Counted from the stretch's first letter, positions 9,322-20,616 are shown. The stretch: DNA of 64,000 bases from Nonomuraea sp. NBC_00507 (GCF_036013525.1 NZ_CP107853.1:11780001-11844000), one strand, 5' to 3'. The notes: generated by a model not told the origin, from the sequence alone. Numbers and translations are program-made.

Positions 9322-10956
9322 GTGCAGTTCAACGTGCGACCCTATGTCTGCGGCGCTCTCGGCCGGATCGACACCGCCATACTCGGCAAGCTGACCGCCG
9401 CCGGCCCGCGCGTGCGCCCGGCGCTCCAGACGGCCGACGCGGCGTTGTTCAGCTCCACGCCGCTGCCGCCCTACCACCGCGTCGGCGACTCCTACGCGTT
9501 CGCGTGGGGCGAGCGCAGGCCGGCCGCGATCGAGGAGTGGATCGCGGTCGCGGAGACGTACGAGACCCCCGGCCTGATCGGCGACGCCGACAAGGTCACG
9601 TTGCACACGGGCGCGCTGGGGCTGGTGGACGTCTACTACGTCCGTCAGGGCGACGCGGTCTACTTCTCGTCGCTGATCCAGCCGCTGCTCAGCCTGGTGC
9701 CGATCGCGATCGACTGGGCGGCTTGGGCCTCGATCATCCAGGTGACGTTCCCGCTGGGCGAGGCGACCCCGTACACCGAGGTCAAACGGCTGCCCGGGGC
9801 GAGTGCGCTGGTGTGGGAGCACGGCCGGGTGGCCACCGAGCGGCGGCTGCCGCGCTGGCTGCGCACGGAGCCGTACGAGTCGTGGATCAGCCCGCGCGAG
9901 ATCGTCGAGCTGCTGGATCGCGTCTACGAGGACTACGACGGGCGCAAGCTGCTCGTGCCGGTCAGCGGCGGCTACGACTCCCGGCTGCTGGCGAGCGTGG
10001 CCAAGGCCAGGGGTGCGGACGTCGAGTCGTGGACGACGAGCCCGGACGACGGCACCGACACCGACATCGCCTTCGCCAGGGCGATCACCAAGGAGCTCGG
10101 CATCCCGCACCGGGTGATCACTCAGGACGCCGCCGACTACCCGCGGGACGCGATGGAGGTGGCCCGCAGGCTCGAATACCTGACGCCGCACCACGCCTGG
10201 TACGCACCCTTCGCCAAGGAGGTGCACGGCGCGGGCCGGATCCTGGTCGACGGCCTGGCCGGCGGCCCGCTGCTGAAGAACTTCATGGTCAGCGGGGCCG
10301 CGCTGGAGGCCAGGACCCAGGCTGAGCGCTCGGCGGCGGTGCTGGGCTCGTTGTCGCTCGGCGCGCCCTCACAGCCGTTCCTGTCCAAGGCGGCCGCGGA
10401 GTGGATGGAGGAGGCCGTGCGCGAGCAGTTCGCGGCCGCCACCTCCATGCTCCACGGCCACCGGGCCGAGCTGCCGCTGTCGGTGCTGCACACCAGGACG
10501 GTGCGCGGCATCGCGCGCTCCGCGGTCAATCTGGTCGGCCCCGAGGCGTCGTTCGCGGCGCCGTTCATCCATCCGGACTTCTTCGACGCCGCGCTGTCGG
10601 TCGGGGTGGCGCGCAAGGACAAGGGCCGGTTCTACCGTGAGGTGCTGCACGCGGCCCATCCGCGGGTGGCCGCGCTGCCGTCCACGAACGTCGTCAAGCA
10701 GCCGCTCCAGCGGGCGCCGTTGCGGTCCACCGCGGCGCCTGCCCGAAATTATGCGCACAGCATGCTCGAGACTGTGGTCAACCGGGTTCCCGGGCTGGTG
10801 TCGGAGGAGCTGCACGAGCTGATCGCGGGCGGTCCTGACGCGCTGACCAGGTTCAACGGCTGGAATGACCGCTTCTGGGTTCGGGGATTGGTACTCTTCG
10901 GACTCTGGCTGAGCGACTTCGAGAACGACCTCACAGATCTGACGACACCGTTCTGA
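9322..10956 (+). CDS. Asparagine synthetase-like protein (PP-loop amidotransferase family)
   Basis: This 544-residue protein is related to class B asparagine synthetases. The ATP-pyrophosphatase PP-loop VPVSGGYDSRLL starts near residue 213, followed by DGTDTDIAFARAI and the acceptor-side segment. The N-terminal region (1-190) keeps the general shape of the Ntn glutaminase domain (for example SSLIQPLLSLVP and TPYTEVKRLPGASALVW) but begins MQFNVRP with no Cys at position 2, so glutamine hydrolysis is unlikely. It may adenylate a carboxylate and use free ammonia or another nucleophile, as AsnB-like enzymes in polysaccharide and natural-product clusters do. It starts with GTG and is flanked by glycosyltransferase genes, suggesting amidation of a glycan or uronic acid; that is inference. 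Confidence 0.8.
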   Translation: MQFNVRPYVCGALGRIDTAILGKLTAAGPRVRPALQTADAALFSSTPLPPYHRVGDSYAFAWGERRPAAIEEWIAVAETYETPGLIGDADKVTLHTGALGLVDVYYVRQGDAVYFSSLIQPLLSLVPIAIDWAAWASIIQVTFPLGEATPYTEVKRLPGASALVWEHGRVATERRLPRWLRTEPYESWISPREIVELLDRVYEDYDGRKLLVPVSGGYDSRLLASVAKARGADVESWTTSPDDGTDTDIAFARAITKELGIPHRVITQDAADYPRDAMEVARRLEYLTPHHAWYAPFAKEVHGAGRILVDGLAGGPLLKNFMVSGAALEARTQAERSAAVLGSLSLGAPSQPFLSKAAAEWMEEAVREQFAAATSMLHGHRAELPLSVLHTRTVRGIARSAVNLVGPEASFAAPFIHPDFFDAALSVGVARKDKGRFYREVLHAAHPRVAALPSTNVVKQPLQRAPLRSTAAPARNYAHSMLETVVNRVPGLVSEELHELIAGGPDALTRFNGWNDRFWVRGLVLFGLWLSDFENDLTDLTTPF

Positions 10957-11076
10957 ATGAACCGTGGGTAACAGGGCGATTACGTACGGATCTCGCGGGT
11001 ATTAAACGTCGCACAGCAGAAGCGGGTTCCGGAAAGCCAACGGGCTGGTAGTGTTCGGCCCGTAAGCGCCGCACAA

Positions 11077-11107
11077 ACGGGGCACCGGATCACAAATCCG
11101 GTCCCGT
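11077..11107. terminator. Strong hairpin downstream of the asparagine-synthetase-like gene
   Basis: ACGGG (11077-11081), a two-base bulge and ACCGGAT (11084-11090) pair with ATCCGGT (11096-11102) and CCCGT (11103-11107) around a five-base loop CACAA. There is no U-tract. It lies about 120 bp after the upstream stop and about 115 bp before treS, so it may end the first transcript or act in the treS leader. Confidence 0.55.
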
Positions 11108-11220
11108 TCTAGGGCATGGAGTTCGCAGGGATGACGACTCCAGGCGGCGCGGTCACCAGACAAAAACGCCGGGGCAACCGGTGACTTCGTCCTGCCCACA
11201 TCTCTTCCTGTGAGCGACAT

Positions 11221-12940
<1,720 letters not shown>

Positions 12941-12954
<14 letters not shown>

Positions 12955-15208
12955 CCGGCACCTGGGCACGGGCCGCGCGGCGCGCGGGAATGAGCGCGAC
13001 CGCGAGGGCCGTGCCCACGGCCGCCACGACGGCGACCGCCAGTGTCAGGGCCGACGGCGCGCGGCCGATGCCCGCGCCCACGCCGCTGGTGTGGCCCTGC
13101 AGGTCGATCAGCCCCTTCACCACGGACATGCCCGCCGCGGCGCCCGCGCCGACGCCGAGCACGACCAGCAGGCCGGTGCCCATCACCAGCGTGGCCATGA
13201 CCTGACGCGGCGTCAGCCCCATGGCCTTCAGCACGGCCAGGTCGAAGGCGTGGTCGCGCAGGCCGAGGGCGCTGGCGGTGAGCAGGTTGGCCAGGCCGAT
13301 CAAGGTGAGCACGGCGATCAGCGCCACGATCACCACCCTGATGATCGACAGCCGGTCGGCCGGGTTGACCGCGGCCTGCACGTCCAGGCTCTCGGCCGAC
13401 TCGGCCAGCAACCTGCCGCGCACCTCGCCCTGGTCGGCGCCGGGCTTCAGGGCGAGCGCGTAGAACTCGGGCGGCACCGCGTCCTTGGCCGCCAGGCTGT
13501 CGAGCCCCACCGAGAGCACCTCGCCGTCCAGGTCGGGCTCGACGGTCCTGCCGACGATCCTGACGATCAGCGGCGTGCCGCCCACGGTCAGCCGCACCCG
13601 GTCGCCGATCTTGACACCCAGCAGGTCGAGCAGCCCCTGTCCGGCCACGGCCTCCCCCTGGCGGCCGTACATGCGGCCTTCGACCACGGGGAACGGGTAG
13701 GGCGTCGTGGAGCTGCCGATGGCCCGCACTCTGACCGAGCGGGCCTCGCCCGGCGCCAGGGCGTTGACGTCGGTGCCCGGATAGACCGCGGCCACGGCCC
13801 TGTCCTGCTCGGCGATGCGCTTGGCGTCGGCCGGCTCCAGCTTGCCCGCCCTGACGTACAGAGAAGCGTGCTGGCCCACCTGCTCCGGATGGTCGGCGAA
13901 GTCGTCCAGCGTGGCCCACACGCCCAGTCCGATCGTGGTCATCATCATCGGCACGGCCAGCCCGAACGCCGTCAGGAAGGCCGGCGTCCGCCGGGTGAAG
14001 GCGTCCCTGGTGCCGAGGACGAGGGCGGGCGGCAGGCGTACGAGGAGGGCGAGCCTGGCCAGCCGGGACAAGTGGCCCCGCGGCGGCGCGGCCGGCGCGG
14101 CGGGGATCGGCGGCGTGCGCCCGCCGCGCCAGGCGGGCAGGCCCACGGCGGCCAGCACCACCAGCGCCGTGCCACCGACGATGGCCAGCACGGGCACCGG
14201 CGCCACCGAGGTCGCGCCCAGAAGCAGCGCCATCACGCCCCAGCCCGCGACCGCGCCGAGCGCGACGCCGAGCAGGCCGAGCGCCCCGTGCTCGACCAGC
14301 AGCAGCAGCGCGACCTGCCCCCTGGTGAAGCCCATGGACTTGAGCGTGGCCAGGTCGCGCAGCTGGCCGAGCACCCGGCCGCCGGCCGCGTTGGCCAGCG
14401 CGAGCGCGGCCGCCACCAGCCCGACCACGCCGAACAGCGCCAGCAGCGTGCCGAGCAGCCGGTTGTCCAGCTCCATGGCGGCTCTGACCTCGCGCCAGGT
14501 GTAGACCCGTTGCAGCTCGTCCTCCAGCATGACGACCGCCCGCTGGGAGGCGACCTGGGTGGCGTCGGGGTCGGCCAGGCGCAGCCCGGTGACCCATTCG
14601 CTGCGGCCGAGCATGGGCTCGACCCTGTCGAGCATGGCGGGCAGCACGTAGGCCAGGCCGGGCGTCCACTGCGGGTAGAAGCCCTGCTCGGCGGAGTCGG
14701 CGATGCCGCTGACGTAGAGGGTGTGGCGCTCGCCGCTGAGCGCGATGACCGTGAAGGGCGCGCCGACCCTCAGCCGTAGCGAGGTCGCGAACGACCGCTC
14801 GACGACCACCCCGTCGGGCTGGGCGGCGTCCAGCCACTTGCCCTCGGCCACCAGCGGGTGCGCCACCTGCGGCGGCGTGGCGGGCATCGCGCGCAGCGCG
14901 GCCGGCTCCTTCTTGCCGTCCTGCGCCACGGTCACGGGCGCCGACCGGTAGGGGCCCGCGGTCTGGGTCACGCCGTCGATGCCGTTGAGGGCCACCCGCG
15001 GGCTGTCCTTGGTGTAGAGCCAGATGTGGGCCCCGTCGGTCTGGGCGAACAGGCTCCGCCACGGGTTCGTGCCGTCCTCGAGCAGGGTCGCCGCGGTGAT
15101 CAGCGCGGCCACGATCCCGGCCACGGCCAGCACGGTCAGCACCGCCTGGCCCTTCCTGGCCCGCAGGTCGGCCCTGATCCACCGGCTTCCCGCCAGCGAG
15201 GCGCTCAT
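12941..15208 (-). CDS. FtsX-type ABC transporter permease
   Basis: This 755-residue membrane protein has the duplicated MacB/FtsX layout: one N-terminal helix (about 20-42), a large extracellular domain, three helices (about 255-355), a further helix around 415, a second extracellular domain (about 440-630), and a final three-helix FtsX core (about 635-745). Both cores carry the family signature of a '[20 protein letters not shown]' cytoplasmic segment after the first helix. It probably works with the ATPase encoded just upstream to move or extract lipids, lipoproteins or peptides, or to signal antibiotic stress; the substrate is unknown. It is the third gene of a PadR-ATPase-permease operon. 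The ATG at 15208 lies 79 bp after the ATPase stop. Confidence 0.9.
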
Positions 15209-15287
15209 GACGCGCTCCGCCGGCCACGTGCCGGCCCGGGTGCGCGCGGGGAAGGGACGGGTGCGAAGGCGGCGGGGCGGGGTGGGC

Positions 15288-16016
15288 TCATCGGAGGTCG
15301 ATCACCTCGCCGGCCGTGCCGGTGCGCCTGCGGGCGATGCGGCCGTCGTCGACGATCTCCCCGTCGAACAGCGAAACCAGCCGGTCGGCCAGGCTCGCCA
15401 CGCGGGCGTCGTGGGTGACCATGATGATCGTCTGGCCCTCTTTGTGCACATCGCTGAGCAGCCGCAGCACGTCGCGCGTGTTGCGGCTGTCGAGGTTGCC
15501 GGTCGGCTCGTCGGCCAGCAGCAGGCTGGGCTGGTTGGCCAGCGCCCTGGCCAGCGCCACCCGCTGCTGCTCGCCACCGGACAGCTGCGCGGGCGCGGCG
15601 TCGGCGCGGTCGGTGAGGTTGAGCGCGGCCAGCAGGCTCTCCCTGCGCTCGCGGGCGACCTTGGGTGAGGCCCCGGCCAGCAGCGCGGGCAGCTCGACGT
15701 TGTCGCCCACGGTCATGTTGGCGACGAGGTTGAAGAACTGGAAGACGAAGCCGATCTTCTTGCGCCGCAGCACCGCCCACGCGCTCTCCGAGAGCGTGTC
15801 GGCGCGCTTGCCGTCGAGCCAGATCTCCCCGCTGGTCCTGGTGTCGAGCCCGCCCAGCATGTGGACGAGCGTGGACTTGCCCGATCCGGAAGGCCCCATG
15901 ATCGCGACGAACTCGCCCGGCTCCACCTGCAGGTCCACCCCGCGCACGGCAGGCACGGGCACCGCGCCATCCTGGTAGATCTTGACTAGATTGACCGTTT
16001 TCAGGACGGAGCTCAT
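15288..16016 (-). CDS. ABC transporter ATP-binding protein (LolD/MacB type)
   Basis: The 242-residue ATPase contains Walker A GPSGSGKST (about 41-49), the Q-loop in FVFQFFNLVANMTVGDNVELP, the signature LSGGEQQRVALARAL, Walker B LLLADEPTGNLD and the switch His in IMVTHD. The Phe-Asn-Leu after the Q-loop and the EPTGNLD Walker B are typical of the LolD/MacB/FtsE class that pairs with FtsX-like permeases, and one follows immediately. The ATG at 16016 is chosen because it overlaps the padR stop (ATGA) and has an AGGAGG site seven bases upstream; an in-frame ATG at 16034 lies inside padR. Confidence 0.95.
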   Translation of the reverse strand: MSSVLKTVNLVKIYQDGAVPVPAVRGVDLQVEPGEFVAIMGPSGSGKSTLVHMLGGLDTRTSGEIWLDGKRADTLSESAWAVLRRKKIGFVFQFFNLVANMTVGDNVELPALLAGASPKVARERRESLLAALNLTDRADAAPAQLSGGEQQRVALARALANQPSLLLADEPTGNLDSRNTRDVLRLLSDVHKEGQTIIMVTHDARVASLADRLVSLFDGEIVDDGRIARRRTGTAGEVIDLR

Positions 16017-16519
16017 GCCAGATCCTCCTGGCACCGCTCCAGCCAGTCAAGGTCGGCCTGCAGGTGCAGCATGGCCCCCTCGATGAGCAGAATGGCCACC
16101 CGGTCCGTCGGCGGCGTGCGGGACAGCAGGTCGTTGAGGTCGCTCATGAGGCCGAGGTAGTGGCGGCGCTGCCGGTTGATCAGCGCCATCCGGTCGGCGA
16201 TGCCGGTGAGCGGGGCGAGCACGAGCTTCATGAAGAACTCATCGCGTACCCTGGGCCCTTCGGTGGGCTCATCCACCCAGGTGGTGAGCACATCGCGGCC
16301 CTTGGCGGTCAGGTAGTAGACCTTCTTGTTGGGCCGGTTGGACTGCTCCACGTCCACGGCCCTGATCAGGCCGTCCTTTTCCAGCCTGCCGAGGGTCACG
16401 TAGATCTGCCCGATGTTCGGCGAGGGATAGGCGCTGCCGAAGGTCTGCTCAAGGGCCTGCTTGAGCTCATAGCCGTGGGCCGGCTCTTTGGCCAGGAGCG
16501 CGAGCAGGTGAAGCCGCAC
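16013..16519 (-). CDS. PadR family transcriptional regulator
   Basis: This 168-residue regulator has the PadR winged helix at residues 1-85: LLALLAKEPAHGYELKQAL, then the recognition region SPNIGQIYVTLGRLEKDGLI and the wing VYYLTAKGRDVL. A C-terminal helical dimerisation domain follows. GTG start with GGAGG about six bases upstream. It overlaps the ABC ATPase by four bases, and PadR-ABC exporter operons are commonly self-repressed until a drug or membrane stress is sensed. It probably binds the repeats in the 127-bp divergent region just upstream; the binding partner is inferred. Confidence 0.92.
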   Translation of the reverse strand: MRLHLLALLAKEPAHGYELKQALEQTFGSAYPSPNIGQIYVTLGRLEKDGLIRAVDVEQSNRPNKKVYYLTAKGRDVLTTWVDEPTEGPRVRDEFFMKLVLAPLTGIADRMALINRQRRHYLGLMSDLNDLLSRTPPTDRVAILLIEGAMLHLQADLDWLERCQEDLA

Positions 16520-16536
16520 GCCTCACCTCCCGCTGT

Positions 16537-16601
16537 GTTACGAATGCGTTACGCGGTTATCCGTTGACCTTCAGATTACAGGTGTGCATAACATGAATGC
16601 A
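16537..16601. promoter_or_regulatory. Candidate PadR operator region, divergent promoter
   Basis: Between padR and the sugar-binding-protein gene, GTTACG occurs twice (16537-16542 and 16548-16553), forming a near-palindrome with AATGC between. A second inverted repeat TGCAT-(7)-ATGCA spans 16585-16601. The region is AT-rich relative to its flanks and should carry promoters for both genes. Which repeat belongs to which regulator is not determined. Confidence 0.45.
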
Positions 16602-16646
16602 TCTACCTAACACGTATGTAACCACTCTGAACACGGAGGAAACAGA

Positions 16647-17897
16647 GTGCCGCGCTCGCTTTCGCTCATACTGGCCGTCCTCCTGGCGGCCGGCGGCTGC
16701 GCGACGGCGGGCGAGGAGGGCGGCGGCGAAACGGATACGGGCGGAACCGGCCCCATCACGTTCGCCACCGGCCGCGACACCACGGCTTACCTGCAACCCC
16801 TGCTGGATCGCTGGAACCAGGCCCACCCGGCCGAGAAGGTGACGCTGCTGGAGCTGCCCGAGGCCGCCGACGAGCAACGCGCTCAGATGGTGGCCAACCT
16901 CCAGGCCCAGAGCAACCGCTACGACGTGCTGGGCCTCGACGTGGTGTGGACCGCCGAGTTCGCGGAGAACGGCTGGATCATCCCCCTGGAGCGCGGGTTG
17001 TTCCCGCTCGACAGGTTCCTGCCGCCGGTCGTGGAGACGGCGATCTACAAGGACAAGCTCTGGGCCGTCCCGTACACGAGTAACGCGGGACTGCTCTACT
17101 ACCGGACCGACCTGGTCAAGAAGCCGCCGCGGACGTGGGCCGAGCTACGCGATCAGTCACGTGAAATTACGAAAAATCACAATATAGGAGGCTATGCCGG
17201 GCAGTTCTTGGCCTATGAAGGGCTCACCGTGAACTTCTCCGAGGCGGTGCAGTCGGCCGGCGGGCAGATTCTCAGCCACGATGGCACGGAGGTGACCCTC
17301 GACCCGGCCAAGGGCGAGACCGCGCTCGACTTCCTGCTCCAAGGCCTGCGCGAAGGCTGGATACCCAAGGGGTCGCTGAGCTTCAAAGAAGAGGAGTCGC
17401 GCCTGGCCTTCCAGGAGGGCGAGCTGGCCTTCGCCCGCAACTGGCCGCACGCCTACGGCCCCGCCAAGGCGACGCTGGGCGACAAGCTGGGCGTGACCCG
17501 GCTGCCCGGGCTCACCGGCCCCGGCTCCAGCACGCTGGGCGGCGCCAACCTGGCCATCAGCGCCTTCTCCAAGCACCAGCAGACCGCCCAGGAGTTCATC
17601 CGCTACTTCACCAGCCTGGAGAACGAGCGCCGCGTCCTCACCGAGGGATCCTTCCCTCCCGTGTGGACCGAGCTCTACGACGATCCCGACCTGATCAAGC
17701 GCTTCCCGTACCTGCCGGTGCTCAAGGAGAGCATCCTCGCCGCCAAGCCACGGCCGGTCAGCGCCAACTACAACCAGCTGAGCCTGGTGATCGCGAGCTC
17801 GGTCGCCAAGGCCCTCAGCACCCCCACCCCCGAGTCCGCCGACGACGTCGCGGTCTCCATGAAGTCCGAACTCGAAGAGATCATCAGAACCCAGTGA
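16647..17897 (+). CDS. Sugar ABC transporter substrate-binding lipoprotein (LpqY/ThuE-like)
   Basis: The 416-residue precursor has a short Arg start, a hydrophobic segment and a lipobox LAAGGC with C18, so it is a membrane-anchored extracellular binding protein. It has the usual MalE-type (Pfam SBP_bac_1/8) order: VTLLELPEAADEQRAQMVANL near 50-70, YDVLGLDVVWTAEFAENGWI, WAVPYTSNAGLLYYRTDLV, and a C-terminal lobe ending in helices. Similarity is greatest to trehalose/maltose-type binders (LpqY/ThuE), but the ligand is not proven. GTG start with GGAGGA at 16635-16640. A second binding protein follows seven bases later and then one permease pair. Codons around 17160-17196 are unusually AT-rich for this genome. 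Confidence 0.88.
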   Translation: MPRSLSLILAVLLAAGGCATAGEEGGGETDTGGTGPITFATGRDTTAYLQPLLDRWNQAHPAEKVTLLELPEAADEQRAQMVANLQAQSNRYDVLGLDVVWTAEFAENGWIIPLERGLFPLDRFLPPVVETAIYKDKLWAVPYTSNAGLLYYRTDLVKKPPRTWAELRDQSREITKNHNIGGYAGQFLAYEGLTVNFSEAVQSAGGQILSHDGTEVTLDPAKGETALDFLLQGLREGWIPKGSLSFKEEESRLAFQEGELAFARNWPHAYGPAKATLGDKLGVTRLPGLTGPGSSTLGGANLAISAFSKHQQTAQEFIRYFTSLENERRVLTEGSFPPVWTELYDDPDLIKRFPYLPVLKESILAAKPRPVSANYNQLSLVIASSVAKALSTPTPESADDVAVSMKSELEEIIRTQ

Positions 17898-17904
17898 GGC
17901 AGCC

Positions 17905-19227
17905 ATGCGAAAAGCCAGTGCAGCAGCGATCCTGGCCGGGCTCGCGCTAGCCGTCGCCGCCTGCGGTAACGCGCCGACGACGACGCAGCCCACCGCGTCC
18001 GAGTCCGCCCCGGCGACCGCCGGCGCCAAGACTCTCCAGGGCGTGAAGCTCGAAGTCGCCGCGAAGTGGACCGGCGCCGAGCAGAAGAACTTCGAGCAGG
18101 TGCTCAAGGCCTTCTCCGACAAGACCGGCGCCGAGGTCACCTACGCCTCCACCGGCGAGGACACCGGCGCCTTCCTCGGCCCGCGCATCCAGGCCGGCAG
18201 CCCGCCGGACGTGGCCATCCTGCCGCAGCCGGGTCTGGTGCAGCAGTACGTGGAGCAGAAGGCGCTCAAGCCGCTCACCGACGCCGTCACCGCCGAGATC
18301 GACGCCAACTACACGCCGTACTGGAAGGAGCTCGGCTCCGCCGGCGGCCAGGTCTACGGCGTGCTGATCAAGGCCGCGCACAAGTCGCTGGTCTGGTACC
18401 GGTCGCAGGCGTTCGACGACGCCGGCGTGCAGCCGGCGACGACCTGGGACGAACTCGTCAAGAACGGGCAGACCATCGCCGACTCCGGCACGCCGCCGTT
18501 CTCGCTCTGCGGGGCCTCCGGCTGGACGCTGACCGACCTCTTCGAGAACGTCTACCTGTCCACCGCGGGCCCGGAGAACTACGACAAGCTCTCCAAGCAC
18601 GAGATCCCGTGGACCGACCCGACCGTGACGACCGCGCTGGAGAAGATCCAGCAGATCGTCGGCAAGCAGGAGTTCCTGGTCGACGGGACCTCTGGCACGA
18701 TGCAGACCGACTTCCCCACCTGCGTGAGCAAGGTCTACAGCAACAAGAAGTCCGCCATGGTCATCGAGGCCGACTTCGTGGCCGTCGAGGCCGAGCAGTC
18801 CGGCGCCAAGGTGGGCGAGGAGGCGAAGTACTTCCCGTTCCCGAAGGCCGGTGACACCGCTCCCGTCATCCTCGGCGGCGACATCGCGGTGGCGATGAAG
18901 GACTCGCCCGGCGCCATGGCACTGCTGCAGTTCCTGGCCTCCAAGGAGGGCGGCGAGATTTGGGCCAAGCTGCCCGGGTACCTGTCGCCCAACAAGAACG
19001 TCTCTCCCGACAACTACCCGAACGAGCTGACCAAGCAGCTCGGGCAGACGATCATCTCGGCCGGCGACGCCGTTCGCTACGACATGTCCGACCTGGCGCC
19101 CAGCGCGTTCGGCGGCACCGATGGCAAGGGCGAGTGGAAGGTCCTGCAGGACTTCGTCCGCAAGCCGACCGACGTCAAGGGCGCCCAGGAGGCGCTCGAA
19201 GCCGAGGCCAAGAAGGCCTGGAAGTAA
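17905..19227 (+). CDS. Alpha-glucoside-type ABC transporter substrate-binding lipoprotein
   Basis: This 440-residue protein has a signal peptide ending AVAAC (lipidated C20), a Ser/Thr/Ala linker and a SBP domain. Recognisable segments include the early LEVAAKWTGAEQKNFEQVL, a DVAILPQPGLVQQYVEQ strand, GVLIKAAHKSLVWYRSQAF and PFSLCGASGWTLTDLFENVYL, a pattern shared with AglE-like alpha-glucoside binders. It immediately precedes the two permease genes (12-bp gap to the first), so it is probably the main receptor of this importer. No ATPase is encoded nearby; a shared MsiK/MsmK-type ATPase elsewhere in the genome is the likely motor. The specific sugar is unproven; alpha-glucosides would suit the trehalose and glycogen genes around it. 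Confidence 0.9.
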   Translation: MRKASAAAILAGLALAVAACGNAPTTTQPTASESAPATAGAKTLQGVKLEVAAKWTGAEQKNFEQVLKAFSDKTGAEVTYASTGEDTGAFLGPRIQAGSPPDVAILPQPGLVQQYVEQKALKPLTDAVTAEIDANYTPYWKELGSAGGQVYGVLIKAAHKSLVWYRSQAFDDAGVQPATTWDELVKNGQTIADSGTPPFSLCGASGWTLTDLFENVYLSTAGPENYDKLSKHEIPWTDPTVTTALEKIQQIVGKQEFLVDGTSGTMQTDFPTCVSKVYSNKKSAMVIEADFVAVEAEQSGAKVGEEAKYFPFPKAGDTAPVILGGDIAVAMKDSPGAMALLQFLASKEGGEIWAKLPGYLSPNKNVSPDNYPNELTKQLGQTIISAGDAVRYDMSDLAPSAFGGTDGKGEWKVLQDFVRKPTDVKGAQEALEAEAKKAWK

Positions 19228-19239
19228 AGAGGTAAGGCC

Positions 19240-20616
19240 GTGACCGAACGGTTGGACGGCCCGAAGGTCCCGCCCGCGGAGATCGCGGGCGGGGCCGCCA
19301 CCGGACCGGCTGAAACCCCCCGCACGAAACAACGCCTCGGCCCCTCGCCGGCGGTCGCCATCGCCTTCCTCCTCCCGGCGGCGCTGCTGCTGGGGATCTG
19401 GGTGGTCTACCCGATCGTCTACTCGATCTTCCGCAGCCTCTTCGACGCGAACGGCACCGGATTCGTCGGCCTGGGCAACTACACGACGATCTTCACCGAC
19501 TCCGGCACGCTCACCACGATCCGTAACAACCTCATCTGGGTGGTCATCGCCCCGATCGTGGTCACCACGCTGGGCCTGATCTTCGCCGTGCTGACCGAGC
19601 GCATCAAATGGGCGACGGCGTTCAAGCTGATCGTGTTCATGCCGATGGCGGTCTCGCTGATGGCCGCCGGCGTGATCTTCCGCCTGGTGTACGAGGAGAA
19701 CCCGGACAAGGGCCTGGCCAACGCGGTGCTGACGACCGTGCACGACACGTTCTCCTCCTCGCAGGGGTACCCGGAGGCCCGCCCGCGCGAGGGCGCCCAG
19801 TCCCCGGTCGCCGCCCAGAACGGCGCGGTCGTCACCAAGCAGCCCGTCCAGGCGGGCCAGCAGGTGCTGATCCCGATCGTCGGCGTCAAGCCGGCCGTCA
19901 TGCCGGCCGACGCGCGGCCGGCCCCGGAATCGGCGAGCGGCAGCGGGATCTTGGGCATCGTCTGGTTCGACTTCACGCCGGGAGGCGGCGGCCAGAGCGG
20001 CGCGGTGGACACCGGCGAGAAGGGCCTGCCCGGCATGACCGTCGAGGCGGTGCAGAACGGCCAGGTCGTCGCGACCACCGCGACCGACGACCAGGGCGCG
20101 TTCCGCTTCGCGGACCTGCCTGCGGGCTCCTACACGATCCGCCTGCCGCAGTCGAACTTTGAGGCCTCCTACGGGGGGCTGACCTGGCTGGGCCCGACGC
20201 TGATCACTCCGGCGATCATCGGCGCGTTCGTCTGGGTGTGGGCCGGGTTCGCCATGGTCCTGCTCGCGGCCGGGCTGGCGGCCATTCCGAGGGACGCGCT
20301 GGAAGCGGCCCGCATCGACGGCGCCACGGAGTGGCAGGTGTTCCGCAAGATCACCGTGCCGCTGCTGTCGCCGGTGCTCCTCGTCGTCTTCGTGACGATG
20401 ATCATCAATACTCTGAAGGTGTTCGACCTGGTGTTCATCATCGCGCCGGCCTCGGTCCAGCCGCAGGCGAACGTGGTCGCGCTGGAGATGTGGCGCGTGT
20501 CGTTCGGCGGCGGGAACAACCAGGGGCTGGGCAGCGCGCTCGCCATCCTCCTGCTGATTCTGGTCCTTCCCTTCATGATCATGAACATCCGCCGGTTCAG
20601 GAGGGAAGACACATGA
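19240..20616 (+). CDS. MalF-like sugar ABC permease with inserted SdrD/Cna_B-like domain
   Basis: The protein has the MalF-type membrane core: helices near 38-63, 97-120, 128-152, 318-345 and on to the C-terminus, and the EAA loop LEAARIDGATEWQVFRKI that docks on the ATPase. It is 458 residues rather than the usual 290-330 because about 150 residues (165-315) are inserted between the third and fourth helices. The second part of the insert (about 233-305) has the SdrD_B/Cna_B plan: GIVWFDF, then DTGEKGLPGMTVEA, then ATDDQGAFRFADLPAGSYTI. E. coli MalF carries its periplasmic P2 domain, which contacts the binding protein, in the same loop. The insert is predicted to lie outside the cell. It overlaps the next permease gene by four bases. 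Confidence 0.92.
   Translation: MTERLDGPKVPPAEIAGGAATGPAETPRTKQRLGPSPAVAIAFLLPAALLLGIWVVYPIVYSIFRSLFDANGTGFVGLGNYTTIFTDSGTLTTIRNNLIWVVIAPIVVTTLGLIFAVLTERIKWATAFKLIVFMPMAVSLMAAGVIFRLVYEENPDKGLANAVLTTVHDTFSSSQGYPEARPREGAQSPVAAQNGAVVTKQPVQAGQQVLIPIVGVKPAVMPADARPAPESASGSGILGIVWFDFTPGGGGQSGAVDTGEKGLPGMTVEAVQNGQVVATTATDDQGAFRFADLPAGSYTIRLPQSNFEASYGGLTWLGPTLITPAIIGAFVWVWAGFAMVLLAAGLAAIPRDALEAARIDGATEWQVFRKITVPLLSPVLLVVFVTMIINTLKVFDLVFIIAPASVQPQANVVALEMWRVSFGGGNNQGLGSALAILLLILVLPFMIMNIRRFRREDT

Noticed and set aside
9322..10956. Lasso-peptide cyclase
   Set aside because: There is no precursor peptide, RRE or B-protein gene; the neighbours are glycosyltransferases.
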